From: Thysanoteuthis rhombus
Taxonomy: Eukaryota; Mollusca; Cephalopoda; Oegopsida; Thysanoteuthidae
Direction: 5' to 3'
NCBI GenBank assembly: GCA_963457665.1
Contig: OY735201.1
Location: 24,732,887 to 24,796,886, forward strand
Length of the DNA stretch: 64,000 nucleotides
Part shown: piece after piece, positions 37,594 to 50,960 of the stretch
Numbering within the stretch: the stretch's first letter is position 1
How the letters are laid out: the number at the start of each line of letters is the position of its first letter
The notes under the pieces: model-generated
What the model was told of the DNA's origin: nothing
Seen by the model: the letters and a program-made list of their open reading frames with translations, nothing else
Databases searched by the model: none
Program-made: the position numbers and the translations under genes

Positions 37594-38751
37594 CGCACTT
37601 AATCACTACCTATTCGCAAACACACATACTAATATATGTTCACTCAGCTTGTCGATCCCCTTGGGCTCACAATCGCTACAGCAGACATGGGCAGAGATTT
37701 ATCTCAAAACTCAATCAACCACATAAGCAATTCTGATCTCGGGTCATCGCACCCAACTTCTATTGAATCCCACAATCAGTCATAAAATTCTTGAATGGAT
37801 CCTTTCAGACCTAAATTATCAATCCTCAATTTGAATTGACTTACGCACACAGTGATAACTCAATATATCAGCTACTGCTAAAGTATCTGAAAGACGCTGA
37901 TTTTTTCATGATCTCCCACACCTGAACGCAGACATATCCTGGGGGACTTGACACATATCTCTTCACAGACATCCAATTAATTATCATCCCCAATACCACA
38001 GGTTATAGACCATCTATAAAGATACAAGTTTTTGTATATCCTCCAAATTTCTTGAGAAAGACATTTTGGACGAAACGTCGGAATAAGATATAAGAATTCA
38101 TTTGTTCAGTTGGTCTCCTGACATTGTCGATTTCATTCTCATATTGTCGGATTAATCATAATCTATACCAATACGCAGGTCATATATATATATGATAATT
38201 ATAAAGACATTTATGTAGGAACCATATTCCCCTCATCATTGAAGTTACTCAGAAGCAACTCAAGCGTAGATCATGTAAATATACGAAGAAATGAGGACCA
38301 CGCCGAAGATGAAGATGTGTCCGTCAGGAAGCAGCCTATATGCAGCTCTGCTCCAACCAGCTGAGCTGACGATACCCTTGGCAGGGATGGAGTTCGGAGG
38401 GCGCCTTTTAAGCACTGTCTTTCATTCCACGATCAAGGGCATATATATATATAATTCGTGTGTGTTTGTGTGTGTGTTTGCTATAATGACCGTATGAAGT
38501 ATCATCGAATGAACAATTTATATTCGACAGAATGTTATTATTGTGGAAACATTTATGTTGGATCTATTTTTTCTCGCCACCGGGGCTGCGCAATAGCAAA
38601 TGGAGCAACCTCAGCTTGGCGCCCATTTCTTCATTTATATGTTCTATGGCCCCAGGATTTGATACTAAATAACTTCAATGTCAAACAAAATGGAGTTCTT
38701 ACATGAAAATGTTTAATTCTGTCGGATACATATCGTCCATCATCTGACACT
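37594..38751. other. Unrecognised sequence with GC-richer patches
   Basis: Patches near 38288-38430 and 38575-38660 are richer in G and C than their surroundings, but their frames (68 and 82 codons) match nothing recognised and run into TA/TG runs. GGACGAAACGTCGG near 38070 resembles text found at retroelement 3' ends. Confidence 0.38.
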
Positions 38752-38768
38752 CCACACACACACACACA

Positions 38769-38810
<42 letters not shown>
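38752..38810. repeat. (CA)n microsatellite
   Basis: CA array with one GA step. Confidence 0.97.
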
Positions 38811-38813
<3 letters not shown>

Positions 38814-39074
38814 GCACAAATTCATATATATATATATGAATGAAAATTAACAATAATTGATATACAGGCATAAGCATATGCTCTAAAAAGACCTTTATTC
38901 AAAATAATGATCGATACCATCAGTGGAGTGACTATAACATGGTATCTATTTCATTGTATGAGTTCGTGTGGTTTTAGTGGCAAAACTCTCTTATGAACAA
39001 CTCTCCCATAATCATCTAGCCGACCAGACATTAGTGACAGTTAAATGCTGAGATACAATTTGTCAATTTTGACA

Positions 39075-39076
<2 letters not shown>

Positions 39077-39134
<58 letters not shown>
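39077..39134. repeat. (TA)n microsatellite
   Basis: TA array directly after a small TTGTCAATTTTGACA palindrome. Confidence 0.97.
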
Positions 39135-39136
<2 letters not shown>

Positions 39137-39278
39137 AAATAAAGGAGTAAGTAATTAATCAAAATTGTAAGTAATCAAAATTTGTTGAGCAGGTGAGTTG
39201 AGATGATTTATCGTCGGTGTAATATTTCGAAGATTCATTCGCTTCAGCAGGACGAAAAAATTGTACTATCTCAGGAAG

Positions 39279-39282
<4 letters not shown>

Positions 39283-39361
<79 letters not shown>
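39283..39361. repeat. (TA)n-(TG)n compound microsatellite
   Basis: TA to about 39322, then TG to 39361. Confidence 0.97.
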
Positions 39362-39363
<2 letters not shown>

Positions 39364-39685
39364 TGAATGCGTAGGTATCTATCAATATTTCAAGTAAAAT
39401 CAAAAGTCTCTGAAAGTTTTTCTCTTGAATTTGGGTAGAAGATTAGCGTCGCATATCATGGCATAATTTTAATGCATTTTGTCTAGAAGGGAATAGAAGA
39501 AACTGAGAAGCCATACTTATACGGTATAAGTTAATACAAGTAAACTAGATATCAGGAAAATTCATTTTCAGCAAACAAATGGTATAACTACAGAATAGAC
39601 TACCAGGTTATGTTGTGTTATCAACAGATGCAAATGTTTATTATGCATGTGTAAAGGTCTTTGATATTGTGTAAATATGATTACT

Positions 39686-41325
39686 AATATCATCACCACC
39701 ACCATCATCAGCAGCAGCTGCAGTAGCCTTTTAGCGTCCGTTTTGTGACATAAACCTTACCAAGGATTTGCAAGACCCCTCTATCATGGGCATCGCCGAG
39801 TCTATACTTTCTGAACTTGCCTAGATCGTCAGGCCATCTTATATTTTGTCGGTTACGGTTTTGCATATAATCTATCAGGATTCATATTGTGCATCGTGAT
39901 GTCCAGCGGTTGTCTGACATTCTTACAATATGACCGGCCCATTATCATTTAATTCTCCTAATAGATTTTATGATATCCCTGACTCATGTTTTTCTTTAAT
40001 ATACTGTGTTGTTTCTTGATCTCTCCATGCAAGGGTAAGCACGATTCTCTCATGTGCTCGTTGAATGGTTCTCAGTTTGATGGTTAGTATCTTTGTTAGG
40101 TTTCATGATTTTGCTCTGTAAGTGACTATCGGGAGGATGCATTGGTAGTATACCCTTGAGTCATGGGATCTTCTAATTCTTAAAAGTTGAGCCCACTCTA
40201 TCGGCAGCTTGCTATCCTAGAGTAAGTCTCCGATTGATTTCTCCTTCTGAGAGTTTCTTGGAGATTCGTTGTCCAAGATAAATGTAGTGGTTTTCAGGTC
40301 TACATTTTTGATTTGGATTTTCCTGTTTCCGTCCTCAACAGGTTTGTTGTACCCGTCGTTTATTTTACATGAGTTCATATGAAGGCCAATTTTCCTTGCT
40401 CTCATCTTTCCGTTTGTTTTGTATTTATTGGAGATGGTGAAGGTTGTTTGTGAAAAGAACAAAGTCATCAACAAATCTGAGTTACTTGGGATTTGCCGTC
40501 TGTTGTGATTCCTTTATTTTCCCAGTGTAAGTTCCGGAAGACCATTTTGAGGCAGTCTTTAAAAAGTTAAGTGAGCGGGTATCACCTTGTCTTAATCCCC
40601 TTTTTGAGCAGAAAGGGCTTAGAGTCTTTATGTAGCCTAATAAATTGACTGCTGTTTTGGTATATATGTTGCAAGACTCTGATATTTACGTGGTCTACGC
40701 CTTGTTGTATGATAGCATCGATGACTTTAGGGAATGCCCTGTGTAGAAAGCCTTCTCAAAAGTGGCAAATGTTACAGCGCGTTGAATTTTATGTATTCCT
40801 ATTTTTTCTTACTGCTGATTTACCAAATTGAGATAGTAATGGTAGAGTAGCCTTTTCCGAATCCAGCCTGTCTGCATGGATGGTTTTCATCAAGCATTTT
40901 TGGTGATCTCTTCGGTAAAATTTGCAGATGCAGTTGAGTAGACTTATTGGCTTGTTGGTAAGCAGATCTTTTGGGTTCCCTGTCTTTTGTAATAGCATTA
41001 TGATAGCAGAGTTCAAATATTCTGAGACTTAACTCTGTTTTAGGCATAAGTTGAACAGGATGTCTAGTTCCCCAGAAATATTTTTACCGGCTTGTTAAAG
41101 TGGTTTGATGGTGATCTTTTCTGGTCCAGAGACTGCTACTGTTGTTTTTTTTAAATGGTTTCTCCCATCTACGACGGAGTAACTTCTGAAAATTCTTCAA
41201 ACTGATTACTCGTAAATTGTATATCCTGTCTGTTGTCTTGTGTTTCTTGTGTGAAGGAATAGAAGTGTTCGTACAATTCTTAATTGCGTTTGACAATTCA
41301 GTAACTTCCCGTTGTTAGGTCTCCA
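39686..41325 (-). mobile_element. RTE-type LINE, reverse transcriptase and 3' part (decayed)
   Basis: In minus-strand order: ELYEHFYSFTQETQDNRQD and NQFEEFSEVTPS (about 41300-41180), ELCYHNAI / AIIMLLQKTGNPKDL (about 41010-40960), DENHPCRQAGF, a decayed motif C region (near 40450), YQCILPIVTYRAK-like thumb text, and the 3' end TKRTLKG followed by a mixed CTG/GAT/GGT tail (39686-39730). Many stops and frame changes make it inactive. It matches the plus-strand copy at 5-7 kb block by block. The upstream part of the same element lies inverted at 41326-41790. Confidence 0.82.
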
Positions 41326-41790
41326 TAACACTTTCTTCAAGAGGAAACCCAATAAAAAATTGACTTGGAGGAGCCCTAATCAAGAAACCAATGACAAAAT
41401 CGACAACTTCTCAGCAGACAGAAGCGACAAAATGAAAGACATTCAGGTCCCGGGTTGAATCAACGTAGAAAGAGACCATAGAATGACAAGATATCAAATT
41501 CACTGGAAAATATTCGGCACAAAACTGACACAACTTGTACGAAACGAATTCACTCGATTCTTCAAGCTAGAACTAAAAAATAGGTATGAACTTCTCACTG
41601 AAACAGGAGAGAACATTATTGACCAACAACAGAAAAATGACCCTTTCTTAGAAACTAAGAATCCACAACAAGAGAAAAGATCGAAGCAACCGAATTGAAC
41701 AGAACCGTCTAAAACAAAGAGAAGATGAAAGAAGATACACAATATCGTAATCGAAAGGGGCTTTAAAACTAAAGAAAAAAAAACTACAAG
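41326..41790 (+). mobile_element. RTE-type LINE, inverted upstream part (end of APE endonuclease plus linker)
   Basis: The plus strand encodes the end of the AP-type endonuclease: TFFKRKPNKKLTWRSPNQET, KIDNFSADRSDKMKDIQVPG, a stop, then INVERDHRMTRYQIHW. The 'DHRM' block corresponds to the SDH catalytic motif of these nucleases, with S changed to R. The linker follows: RFFKLELKNRYELLTETGEN, KQREDERRYT-like text in another frame, and ERGFKTKEK. It lies head-to-head with the RT part to its left. About 25-30 residues of linker expected between the two pieces are missing. Confidence 0.78.
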
Positions 41791-42321
41791 TACTGGATTG
41801 TTGATATACCTGTTCGAAATGTTCTAAACATTATCTTGTTCTTGTCATTTATATATGGGGCATTTAAAAAAGTCATTCCACATAGCAATGGAAAGGAAGA
41901 TTTTTTACGTTTGTTTTCAAGGTCAGTTACACATCTGTGAAGTCAGTCAGTGCAACTTCTCATTCTTTTTTTCTCTTTGTTTTTCTCTCTTTCTTTCTCT
42001 TTTTCTTGTCAACTTTCCACTTTCTTTTTATTTTCTTTGTTTGTAAAATTACCCAGCGCGATTCTTGTTCATTCTTTCTCTATTTCCTTCTTCTTGCTTT
42101 CTTTCTTTCTTTTCTTTCTTTACTTTTTCCTTTCCTATATGCTCACACAAATATGATACTTTCCCTATTTACACTCAAATAAATTCTAAACTTTGGTTTA
42201 AATTCCCAAATTCCAAATTTCGGTTTATATTGAGTATGAACAAAACCTGTCTTCTGAATGACTTTTGAGAGACAGTAATTCCTGGACATATCTGCACAAA
42301 TCTAATCCTTTATCTCCTCCG
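41791..42321. other. Pyrimidine-rich unrecognised stretch
   Basis: The plus strand at 41950-42140 is mostly T and C. No gene is seen; Phe/Leu/Ser frames are artefacts. Confidence 0.45.
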
Positions 42322-42416
42322 TTAGCCTAATGTATGCTGAATAAACTCTTGCAGATGATGATGATGATGATCATCATCATCATCTGCAAAAGTTTATTCA
42401 GCATACATTAGGCTAA
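42322..42416. repeat. 95-base near-perfect palindrome
   Basis: The left arm TTAGCCTAATGTATGCTGAA… continues into GCAGATGATG… and is mirrored by …CATCTGC and …TTCAGCATACATTAGGCTAA on the right. The arms are about 46 bases and differ by one base (CTCTTG versus CTTTTG) and one GAT unit at the centre. Confidence 0.93.
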
Positions 42417-42461
42417 TGATGATGATGATGATGATGATGATCATCATCATCATCATCATCA
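42416..42461. repeat. (ATG)n(ATC)n palindromic trinucleotide array
   Basis: About nine GAT units followed by about seven ATC units, so the array is its own reverse complement. The right half is the tail of the minus-strand RTE copy that follows. Confidence 0.9.
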
Positions 42462-42870
42462 GTCTTTTAACGTTCATCGTTGGACATAGACCTTCCCCAG
42501 GATTCGCCACAATTCTCTATCATGGAGCCAGTATTTCTTGAATTTGTCTCGTTCATCTCTCCATCTTGTGTTCTGTCAGCCTCAGTTTTGCATGCGATCT
42601 CCGGGGATCCATGTTGTGAGTCGTGGTGTTCATTGGTTGTCTTTCATTCTTGCAACATGACTTGCCCATTGCCATTTTAGTTTTTAAATAGTTTCTATGA
42701 TGTTTCAGACTCCCGTTTTCTTCTTTATGTACTGCGCTGTCTTGTGATCTCCCCATGTAAGGTTGAGCATGATTCTCTCATGCGCACGCTGCATGCTTTT
42801 CAATTAATAAGTCTGTCTCTTGGTTAGGTTCCATGTTTCAGCTCCATAAGTGACTAATGCTGTCACTCAA
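42440..42870 (-). mobile_element. RTE-type LINE, 3' fragment
   Basis: The minus strand reads GAETWNLTKRQT, SMQRAHERIMLNLTWGDHKT, LKWQWASHVARMKDNQ, a TTWIPGDRMQN block, DERDKFKKYWLHD and KVYVQR-TLKD with a TGA stop that begins the tail. It is the same family as the 5-7 kb copy, truncated at about 42870 in the thumb region. Confidence 0.8.
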
Positions 42871-43039
42871 AACGAGTATTGCGGCTCCTTAGAGAGTTTA
42901 CTGTCATACGTCATTCTAACCAGCAACATGTACGTAAGAAAAGGTCAGGTACAGTCCAACATTACCTTTATTTAATCGACGGTGGGGTATAGGCTGACCC
43001 ACGGCAGAAAAATCTTATTGGTATGTTTGGAACCTGGTT

Positions 43040-43305
43040 TACCTACCTTGGTAATAACCAGGCTTGGTCTTGCTTAAGTTTGGTCATTGCAGAAGAACCA
43101 GTGTTTCTATCTGATAACTATTCCTTATTGTCAAACTTCGGAACTGAAGCTGACTTTGGTTTTTCTACCGTAACAAAATCAGCAAGAATAACCCTCACCA
43201 AAATTAGGGGTGTAAAACAATATGTGAAATTTACAATCCCCTACCATGATTTGAACTTAGCTGATGGCCAGGAGAATGTCTTAATAACTGAGTTAAATTG
43301 ACAAG
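43040..43305 (-). mobile_element. tRNA-like SINE head and body (R1 composite)
   Basis: The minus strand from 43303 reads GTCAATTTAACTCAGTTATT (A-box-like) and, about 45 bases on, AGTTCAAATCATGGTAGGGG (B-box-like). The body that follows (GTTATTCTTGC, AAGTCAGC, GTTTGAC on the minus strand) parallels the 50.6 kb copy. The far edge, ACCAGGCTTGG on the plus strand, is where R1 would join. Confidence 0.5.
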
Positions 43306-43439
43306 TTTTAGATATTACAAAGATTTATAATACAAACATGCTCGGGCTTATTTCATTCTAACAAATAAACACTATCTATCTATCTATCTATATATATATA
43401 TATATATAGTTTTTCTTAAATTTATTATTATTTGTACAA

Positions 43440-43530
43440 AAGTTGCAGTAATCGTTTTCTATCAGGATAGAAGTTGGAGCTGAGTTTGACCCTGGGCAAC
43501 CAAACTTTTCAACAAATATTGGGTCATGAC
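43440..43530 (+). repeat. Segment shared with 50.82-50.92 kb
   Basis: AAAGTTGCAGTAATCG and AGAAGTTGGAGCTGAGTTTG match AAAGTTGCAAAAATC and AAAGTTGGAGTTGAGTCC at 50835-50890, at the same distance from the tRNA-like heads. Confidence 0.45.
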
Positions 43531-44509
43531 TATTTGAAACAGAAAACTTTTGAAATAAAATAATTGACCGAACGTGGTGAACAGAATTGTTACGTATTTT
43601 TCAGGGGCGACATTCATCGGTGTTTAAGGCAAGTTAAAATGGCCCTGGGTTCTGATTTTTAAGGACTTCGGATTGATTGAATTGACCCCCTCTGTTGTTG
43701 TAGTAGTAGTAGTAGTAGTAGTTGTAGTTGCGTCTTTCACACCCATGCAAGTTGTTGAAGTTAAAATCCGGATAAAAACAGCATTTCAAATTCAGATATC
43801 CAATGCAAGCAAAGTGCTCATGACTTGTAAACCTGGCACATCACAATCTCCGTATTTCTATTGACAATCATTTTGCCTTGTGACTAACTAGTAAACGGAT
43901 CAAGTCCTTCTATCTACCCCCTATACATTTTACTGCCACAGCTTTGATTTCCTTTGAGAGTGTGCCAGAGAAAAACGTTAGAAAAAGAAGAGATCGTTTT
44001 TCCTGAACACTGTCACAGATTGTTTTTTATCGCTCGTATTGTATAAATCGATGGAAACAATGTGGGCACAACAAGTATTCATTTTAAAAAAGAAACATAG
44101 CAAGACTTACACGGAGGCTATTTTTTTGGTATCAAGACAACTGCCCTCGGAACAATCGCTACCATAGGGCATTTTTTCCCTTAGAAACTGCCCTCAGTTG
44201 ATAGAATCTTGGAAAGTTGCCCTCTGGACAATTTCCTCATGGGTGTGATCATTTGCATAAACTAAAACTTTGCAGTTGCTATGCTATTGTCCAAAGGGAA
44301 TTTATCCGTCTTTTCTGCAAGAGTGTACGAAATTTAAACTTACTACAGACGGCTTTCAATCCATAATGCTTTTCTTTAGCATCACGAGGAGATCAGTCAC
44401 TGCAGAGGAGGGGGAGTGGTAATACAGCTTAGGGACTAGGTAGACCCTCCTAAAATCTTTCCACATTCATATTTTAACGATCCTTCCTTAATGCTGAATT
44501 ATGTACTGG

Positions 44510-44512
<3 letters not shown>
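43531..44512. other. No feature recognised
   Basis: A short TAG/GTA trinucleotide run lies near 43700. Otherwise mixed sequence without features. Confidence 0.4.

Positions 44513-44567
<55 letters not shown>
44513..44567. repeat. (CA)n microsatellite
   Basis: Uninterrupted CA array. Confidence 0.98.
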
Positions 44568-45254
<687 letters not shown>

Positions 45255-45639
45255 ATTATACATAAGTAAATATTTTATTCATGTGTATTCCTTCCTTCGT
45301 TTGCGTTTGCGATATTCCTGCCAAAATGCATGCAAGGTTTAATCTTTTCGCTTTTTCCGTGGAAGGACTTGGCATCGGATTCCTCTGAGACTATTTACTT
45401 TCTCCGATGATGAATTGGTATTCTATTGCATATATAGTCGATACAAATGAGTACGCCATTCACTGTCGTGTCAGGGTGATCCAGTTGGCGTAATAATGTT
45501 TGTGTACTGACGCCTGACCAAGAGATTTGGAGAGTGGGTAAATATTTGGGGTCCTAAGTACACACAAGATACTGCACACACCCAATCACACGCATAAAAA
45601 TATATATTTAGAAAGATTTGGATGAAGTCAAATATTTAC

Positions 45640-46400
45640 ACAGGCATGAACAAGACTTAGATATGTACAGAGTGTGTTAGACAGATATGAGCAGACTTGG
45701 GTACATGTCATAAGTGTAGATAGATAGATACACAGGAAAAACAGAGATAGAAACAGACTGGGTTAGAAGGTTAAGGGAGGCATGATATGAATTAATAGAT
45801 ACACAAATATTAAGATAACTAATTAGCTACGAATATGAGATGGGAGAATGGGAAGATAAGAATAAACTTAGATATGAACATACATATATAATTCAGACTA
45901 GTATATGTATATATAGATGGATAGGGATCAAGATAGATAGATAGGAACAGATGAAGATAGATATATGAAGAGACTGAGATATTATCGGTAAGGATGGATC
46001 ACATTAAATTAGATATGAACGGACTGACATAGACATGTATAACTATAAAATGTATACAGATTCATGTCTGCTAACTACCGGGATCCACAAAGATTCAGTA
46101 ACGTCAGTCACCAAAGCGGCCATGTTTAACTGGCCTTGAATACAGCATTTCAATTATTACCATCAACAATGAATAATGTGCGTGGGACGTTTTTTCCATC
46201 GTGGCACATCCGAGATAAAGTGATACATGATTTTTTTCAACTATTAATAGAGTGGAAAACAAATCAATGGGAGATCGATTCGTTTGGTCGGTATGTAATT
46301 ACATGTATATAAAATTGAATTATATGTGTAGGTGAGAAAAGATTGATGGGCATGAAGACATTAAGATTGATTCTCTGATATGAACAGAGATGTGAATTAA
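45640..46400 (+). repeat. Degenerate GATA/GAACAGACT minisatellite
   Basis: GATATGAACAGACT-like units recur at uneven spacing (for example near 45660, 45685, 45870, 46013, 46377) among AGATAGAT runs. Strongly decayed. Confidence 0.5.
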
Positions 46401-46544
46401 AAGCAAAAAGATGCAAGGGTTACCTTTCCCGTGTTAAATTCAAAACATATGGATGGCGTCAACTATTTTCCAGTGGCGATACAACCATCGCAATAATGAA
46501 AGTTTTCGGCTTTCATTTGTTCTGCAATTGACTTATAAACGCTG

Positions 46545-46573
46545 AACCTTACCCTAACACTAACCTTAAAACC
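46545..46573 (-). repeat. Short telomere-like CCTAA-type patch
   Basis: AACCTTACCCTAACACTAAC contains one perfect CCCTAA and several variants. Too short to call an interstitial telomere. Confidence 0.25.
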
Positions 46574-47114
46574 AATCCAGGATACAAACATCAACTTTAA
46601 ACACTTATCATGACCCTAAAGACTACCCCTCCATCCTAAATTTTGTTTGAAAACATGAAAAAAAAAAGGAACTGCAAATGTGCCATTCTGAGATCCCCAG
46701 ACAAACATAGTGCAGAGGAAACCTTTGCAGAAATGTTTTGAATTAACGCATAGTTTAAAAAAGCTATTTGTTGATTGCTGCCTTCAATTTGTTTAGTTAG
46801 ACAGTACTTGTTCGAATTACCCATTTGCTTTTCGGAGATAATCGAGGAGGGAATGCTTCCAATCCAACTCAGCATCAATTTTTTCAAATGAGCACCCGTC
46901 TTGAATTCGATAAGTGGCGTCTTTTTGCCTTCTACGTTGACGTAGGGTATCTGTTATTCATTGCCTGTCATAAAATGTTAGAAACGGAGCATTTTCGTAA
47001 TGTGGAAGCTACACATTGAAGCGAATAAAATAACCACACGGAACAAATTATTGGACGTTTAATCTGAATATTTCGAAAATCTTAGCTATCCAAGAAAGAG
47101 TAGCTGAAAAAAAT

Positions 47115-47123
<9 letters not shown>

Positions 47124-47205
<82 letters not shown>
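47124..47205. repeat. (GA)41 microsatellite
   Basis: Pure GA array preceded by a short TG run. Confidence 0.98.
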
Positions 47206-47207
<2 letters not shown>

Positions 47208-47560
47208 CGGATAGGAAAAAGAAGAAATTGTAAGAACGAAAAGAAAAGAACATAGCAAGAAAGAAAAACAAGCAAAGAAAAAAAAAAAAGGAAAAAAAGG
47301 GAAAGGAGGAAAAACAAAGATGAGATATAGAAAAAAAAATGATTGGAAGAAAAAAACAATAAAGGAGGAAAAGAGAAAGAAAGGACCTAAAAGGAAAAGA
47401 GGAAGCAAAGAAAAGTGGAAACAAAGAAATGAGGGAAGAACGTATTGGAATAAAAACAAAAAAAAAAAAAAGGATGAACGTTTGAGGTAAAAGAGAGCAA
47501 ATAGAAAAAAAAGGAGAAATAAAAGGAGGCAAGTGAAAAAGAAAAAAAAACGTAAACTGT
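47206..47560 (+). repeat. Purine-rich tract
   Basis: Mostly A and G on the plus strand, continuous with the GA array. Confidence 0.85.
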
Positions 47561-48564
47561 AAATATTTTCTATGTAAATAACGAAGCAGGGATGATCCAC
47601 ACGTATTTCTTATGTAAATGAAAACTTTCCCCTGGAAATTCCACGTGATGTGATCAGTAAACTACTCTGCAGTAGTGCATTTGCATTACAGATGACGTCA
47701 CTACCACGTACGTAACATTATCTATTAGCGAGGTGCAGTTCCAAGACTCCCATATACAGCATCCTGCTATTTTCTGCGGACGTAAACACATCAGAACGTA
47801 TAAATTTATATTCAAATTTTCCCTCTTTCCTCCCATGTCACATTCTTCCTTTCTTTTTTTTTTCTTCAAATGCATTGAAACACTTTCAAGCATACAGCGA
47901 TAGTTACACATAGCCATCCACGTTTGCACATATTTATGAAAGCATTGACACTGTGCCCCAACCTCATGCACACCACACCCTTTTATAAAAAAAAATGTGT
48001 TTAAGCAGCAATTTTTCTTCCGAACATGTTTTCTTTTACACGACGGGTAAAGTTTGTTGAGTCAACTTTCAAAATTGTTTTTTTCTTCTTAGCAATTGAG
48101 ATGTTTTCTCGCAGCATCCCAAATATCTAGGAACGGTCCAAAGTTAATAGAACTTTCCATGGATCGTTTTCAACCATGATTGGCCATTATAAAGACTAAA
48201 AAACACTCAATGGACAACTACATGAACTTAGGACTGTTCATTGTGATCATGCAATAAAACATTTTACCCGCATTCAAGAAAACACATTTCAAAAAGTTGA
48301 CACGACAAACTATATTCATGTTTACCGAAACACCCTATACATTAACTTAAAACTGGAAATACGATCATTATCATATTCACAACTATAGATGCATCGACCT
48401 AGTCAATAAATTCTCGTGTGGCATTTAAAAAAACAGTATACAATGATGAGAGATTGCATCACTTCCCCATTGCACAAAAACAGAAGGGGCATTGCTTGCA
48501 CTGACTTTTTCATGACAATGTTCAGAGGGCCTAGGCAAATTTTGATATTGCTGACAGATAAGAA

Positions 48565-48566
<2 letters not shown>
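47561..48566. other. No feature recognised
   Basis: AT-rich; frames up to 105 codons on the minus strand look like no known protein. Confidence 0.4.

Positions 48567-48652
<86 letters not shown>
48567..48652. repeat. (TA)n-(TG)n compound microsatellite
   Basis: TA to about 48636, then TG. Confidence 0.97.
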
Positions 48653-49103
48653 ATATAATCAGAGCCTACATATTTTCAATGACCTGTAAGGTTAATCCAT
48701 ATGAAGTTCCTTAACCTTATCACCCCTCTATCTATACTATCCCTAACCTACCCAGACAATCTAACACCAAACCACTTCCGTTCTGCCCTGACACCCTCTC
48801 CAGGAGCTACTGCTGTGGCTTACACCACAGACTTAATCACAGACTGAACCCAGTTTCACTCGACAGGATGACCTTAGCTGATGGGATACCATTTTTCGCT
48901 CACAAAGTAAAGCTCCTGATGGTGTATTTATGTTCCACAGCAAACTTCAACCATTACATGGTGCACGCACGGCACACATTACTGAAGGTGGGAATACCTC
49001 TCGAATTATGTCTCGAACCATCAATGAAAACATCTACGGATTAATAAACTTAGTTTCGATACACCTTCACCCCTGAGTTTGTCTCACTTCCAATAGTTCA
49101 AAT
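48653..49103. other. Unassigned, slightly GC-richer stretch
   Basis: Shares about 45 bases (48742-48785) with 487-535. No reading frame is conserved. Confidence 0.35.
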
Positions 49104-50084
<981 letters not shown>

Positions 50085-50740
50085 AACTAAACTTCTACCC
50101 AAACAGTCAACATATGTTTCTTTAGTTTTCTAAGTTTAGAAAATGGGGGTGGGGGGGTAATTCACATGTTGGAGTCAAATTCATAATGTAATTCTATGAT
50201 AAATTGGTCCTTTAGTTTGGCTGCATTCACGGTTGTTATCTATGAAAATTCGGACTTTTTTTTCCAGTGATTACTATTTAAAAGAAGATGTCAGGAGTAT
50301 CTCATTCTTGACAACCTTTTTTTCAATCATTTTAATTGATCATTCCCAAACGGCACATGCTGCCAACAAATATCGGTCACATGACTATTGAGTGATGAAC
50401 CAGATGTATTTTTTCTTTTTACTTTCTCTCCTCATCCTACTTTCTTCTTCCCTCTACTTATCTCTTCTTCCTCTCTTTTTTTCTCATCAGTTGGGTTTTT
50501 TTATTTCTTTTTTCCTTTCGTTCTTTCCTTTATTCATCATTGATTCCCTCTTCCTTTTCTTTTGTCAAACTCTACTACAAAGTTTGGAGTTGACTTTGTT
50601 CCCCTGTAACGGGAAAAACAAGAATAACAATAGTTACCCAAAATGAGTAATGTTAACCGATTCCCTACCGTCATTTAAGCCCATGCACAACTGATTGCTA
50701 GAGGGGGGGGTCCCTTACTAATTGAGTTAAGCTGACAATA
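50085..50740 (-). mobile_element. R1 composite element with tRNA-like head
   Basis: This is the clearest full composite. In minus-strand order: tRNA-like head at about 50735-50655 (GTCAGCTTAACTCAATTAG as A box, GGGCTTAAATGACGGTAGGG as B box), a body (CTTGTTTTTCCCG, AAAGTCAACTCCAAACTTTG), a purine-rich tract (50575-50410), then the R1 part down to 50105 (CACTCAATAGTCATGTGACC, GCAGCATGTGCCG, ACTAAAGAAAC). If the parts are one unit, R1 is a tRNA-derived SINE of about 650 bases, unusually long. The head has no functional cloverleaf. Confidence 0.55.
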
Positions 50741-50819
50741 ACAGCGAAAATGTATCTTACAGATATTCATGGGTTTATCATATTCGGATGAATACACTTG
50801 TACAAATATATATGTTATT

Positions 50820-50960
50820 TGTTTAATATGTAATATTCAAAGTTGCAAAAATCATCATCAGTCGAAAAGTTGGAGTTGAGTCCAACACTGCAGCAGCCAG
50901 GCTTGCCACGTTTTTACTTCACCTTTCCTCTTTTCTCTTTAGGCATCATTTTTAACTTCT
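50820..50960 (+). repeat. Segment shared with 43.44-43.53 kb, plus pyrimidine tract
   Basis: AAAGTTGGAGTTGAGTCC and then CCAGGCTTGCC followed by T/C-rich text. It may be a second, partial R1 composite lying next to the first. Confidence 0.4.

Noticed and set aside
38045-38090. GGACGAAACGTCGG as a hammerhead candidate
   Set aside because: No CTGANGA core; the text preceding it is CTTGAGA.
42553-42756. 67-codon frame within the 42.4-42.9 kb region
   Set aside because: A wrong-frame reading of the RTE 3' end.
46545-46573. Interstitial telomere
   Set aside because: Only one exact CCCTAA unit; too short and degenerate.
47048-47600. 172-codon Phe/Leu/Ser frame on the minus strand
   Set aside because: Produced by the (GA)n array and purine tract.
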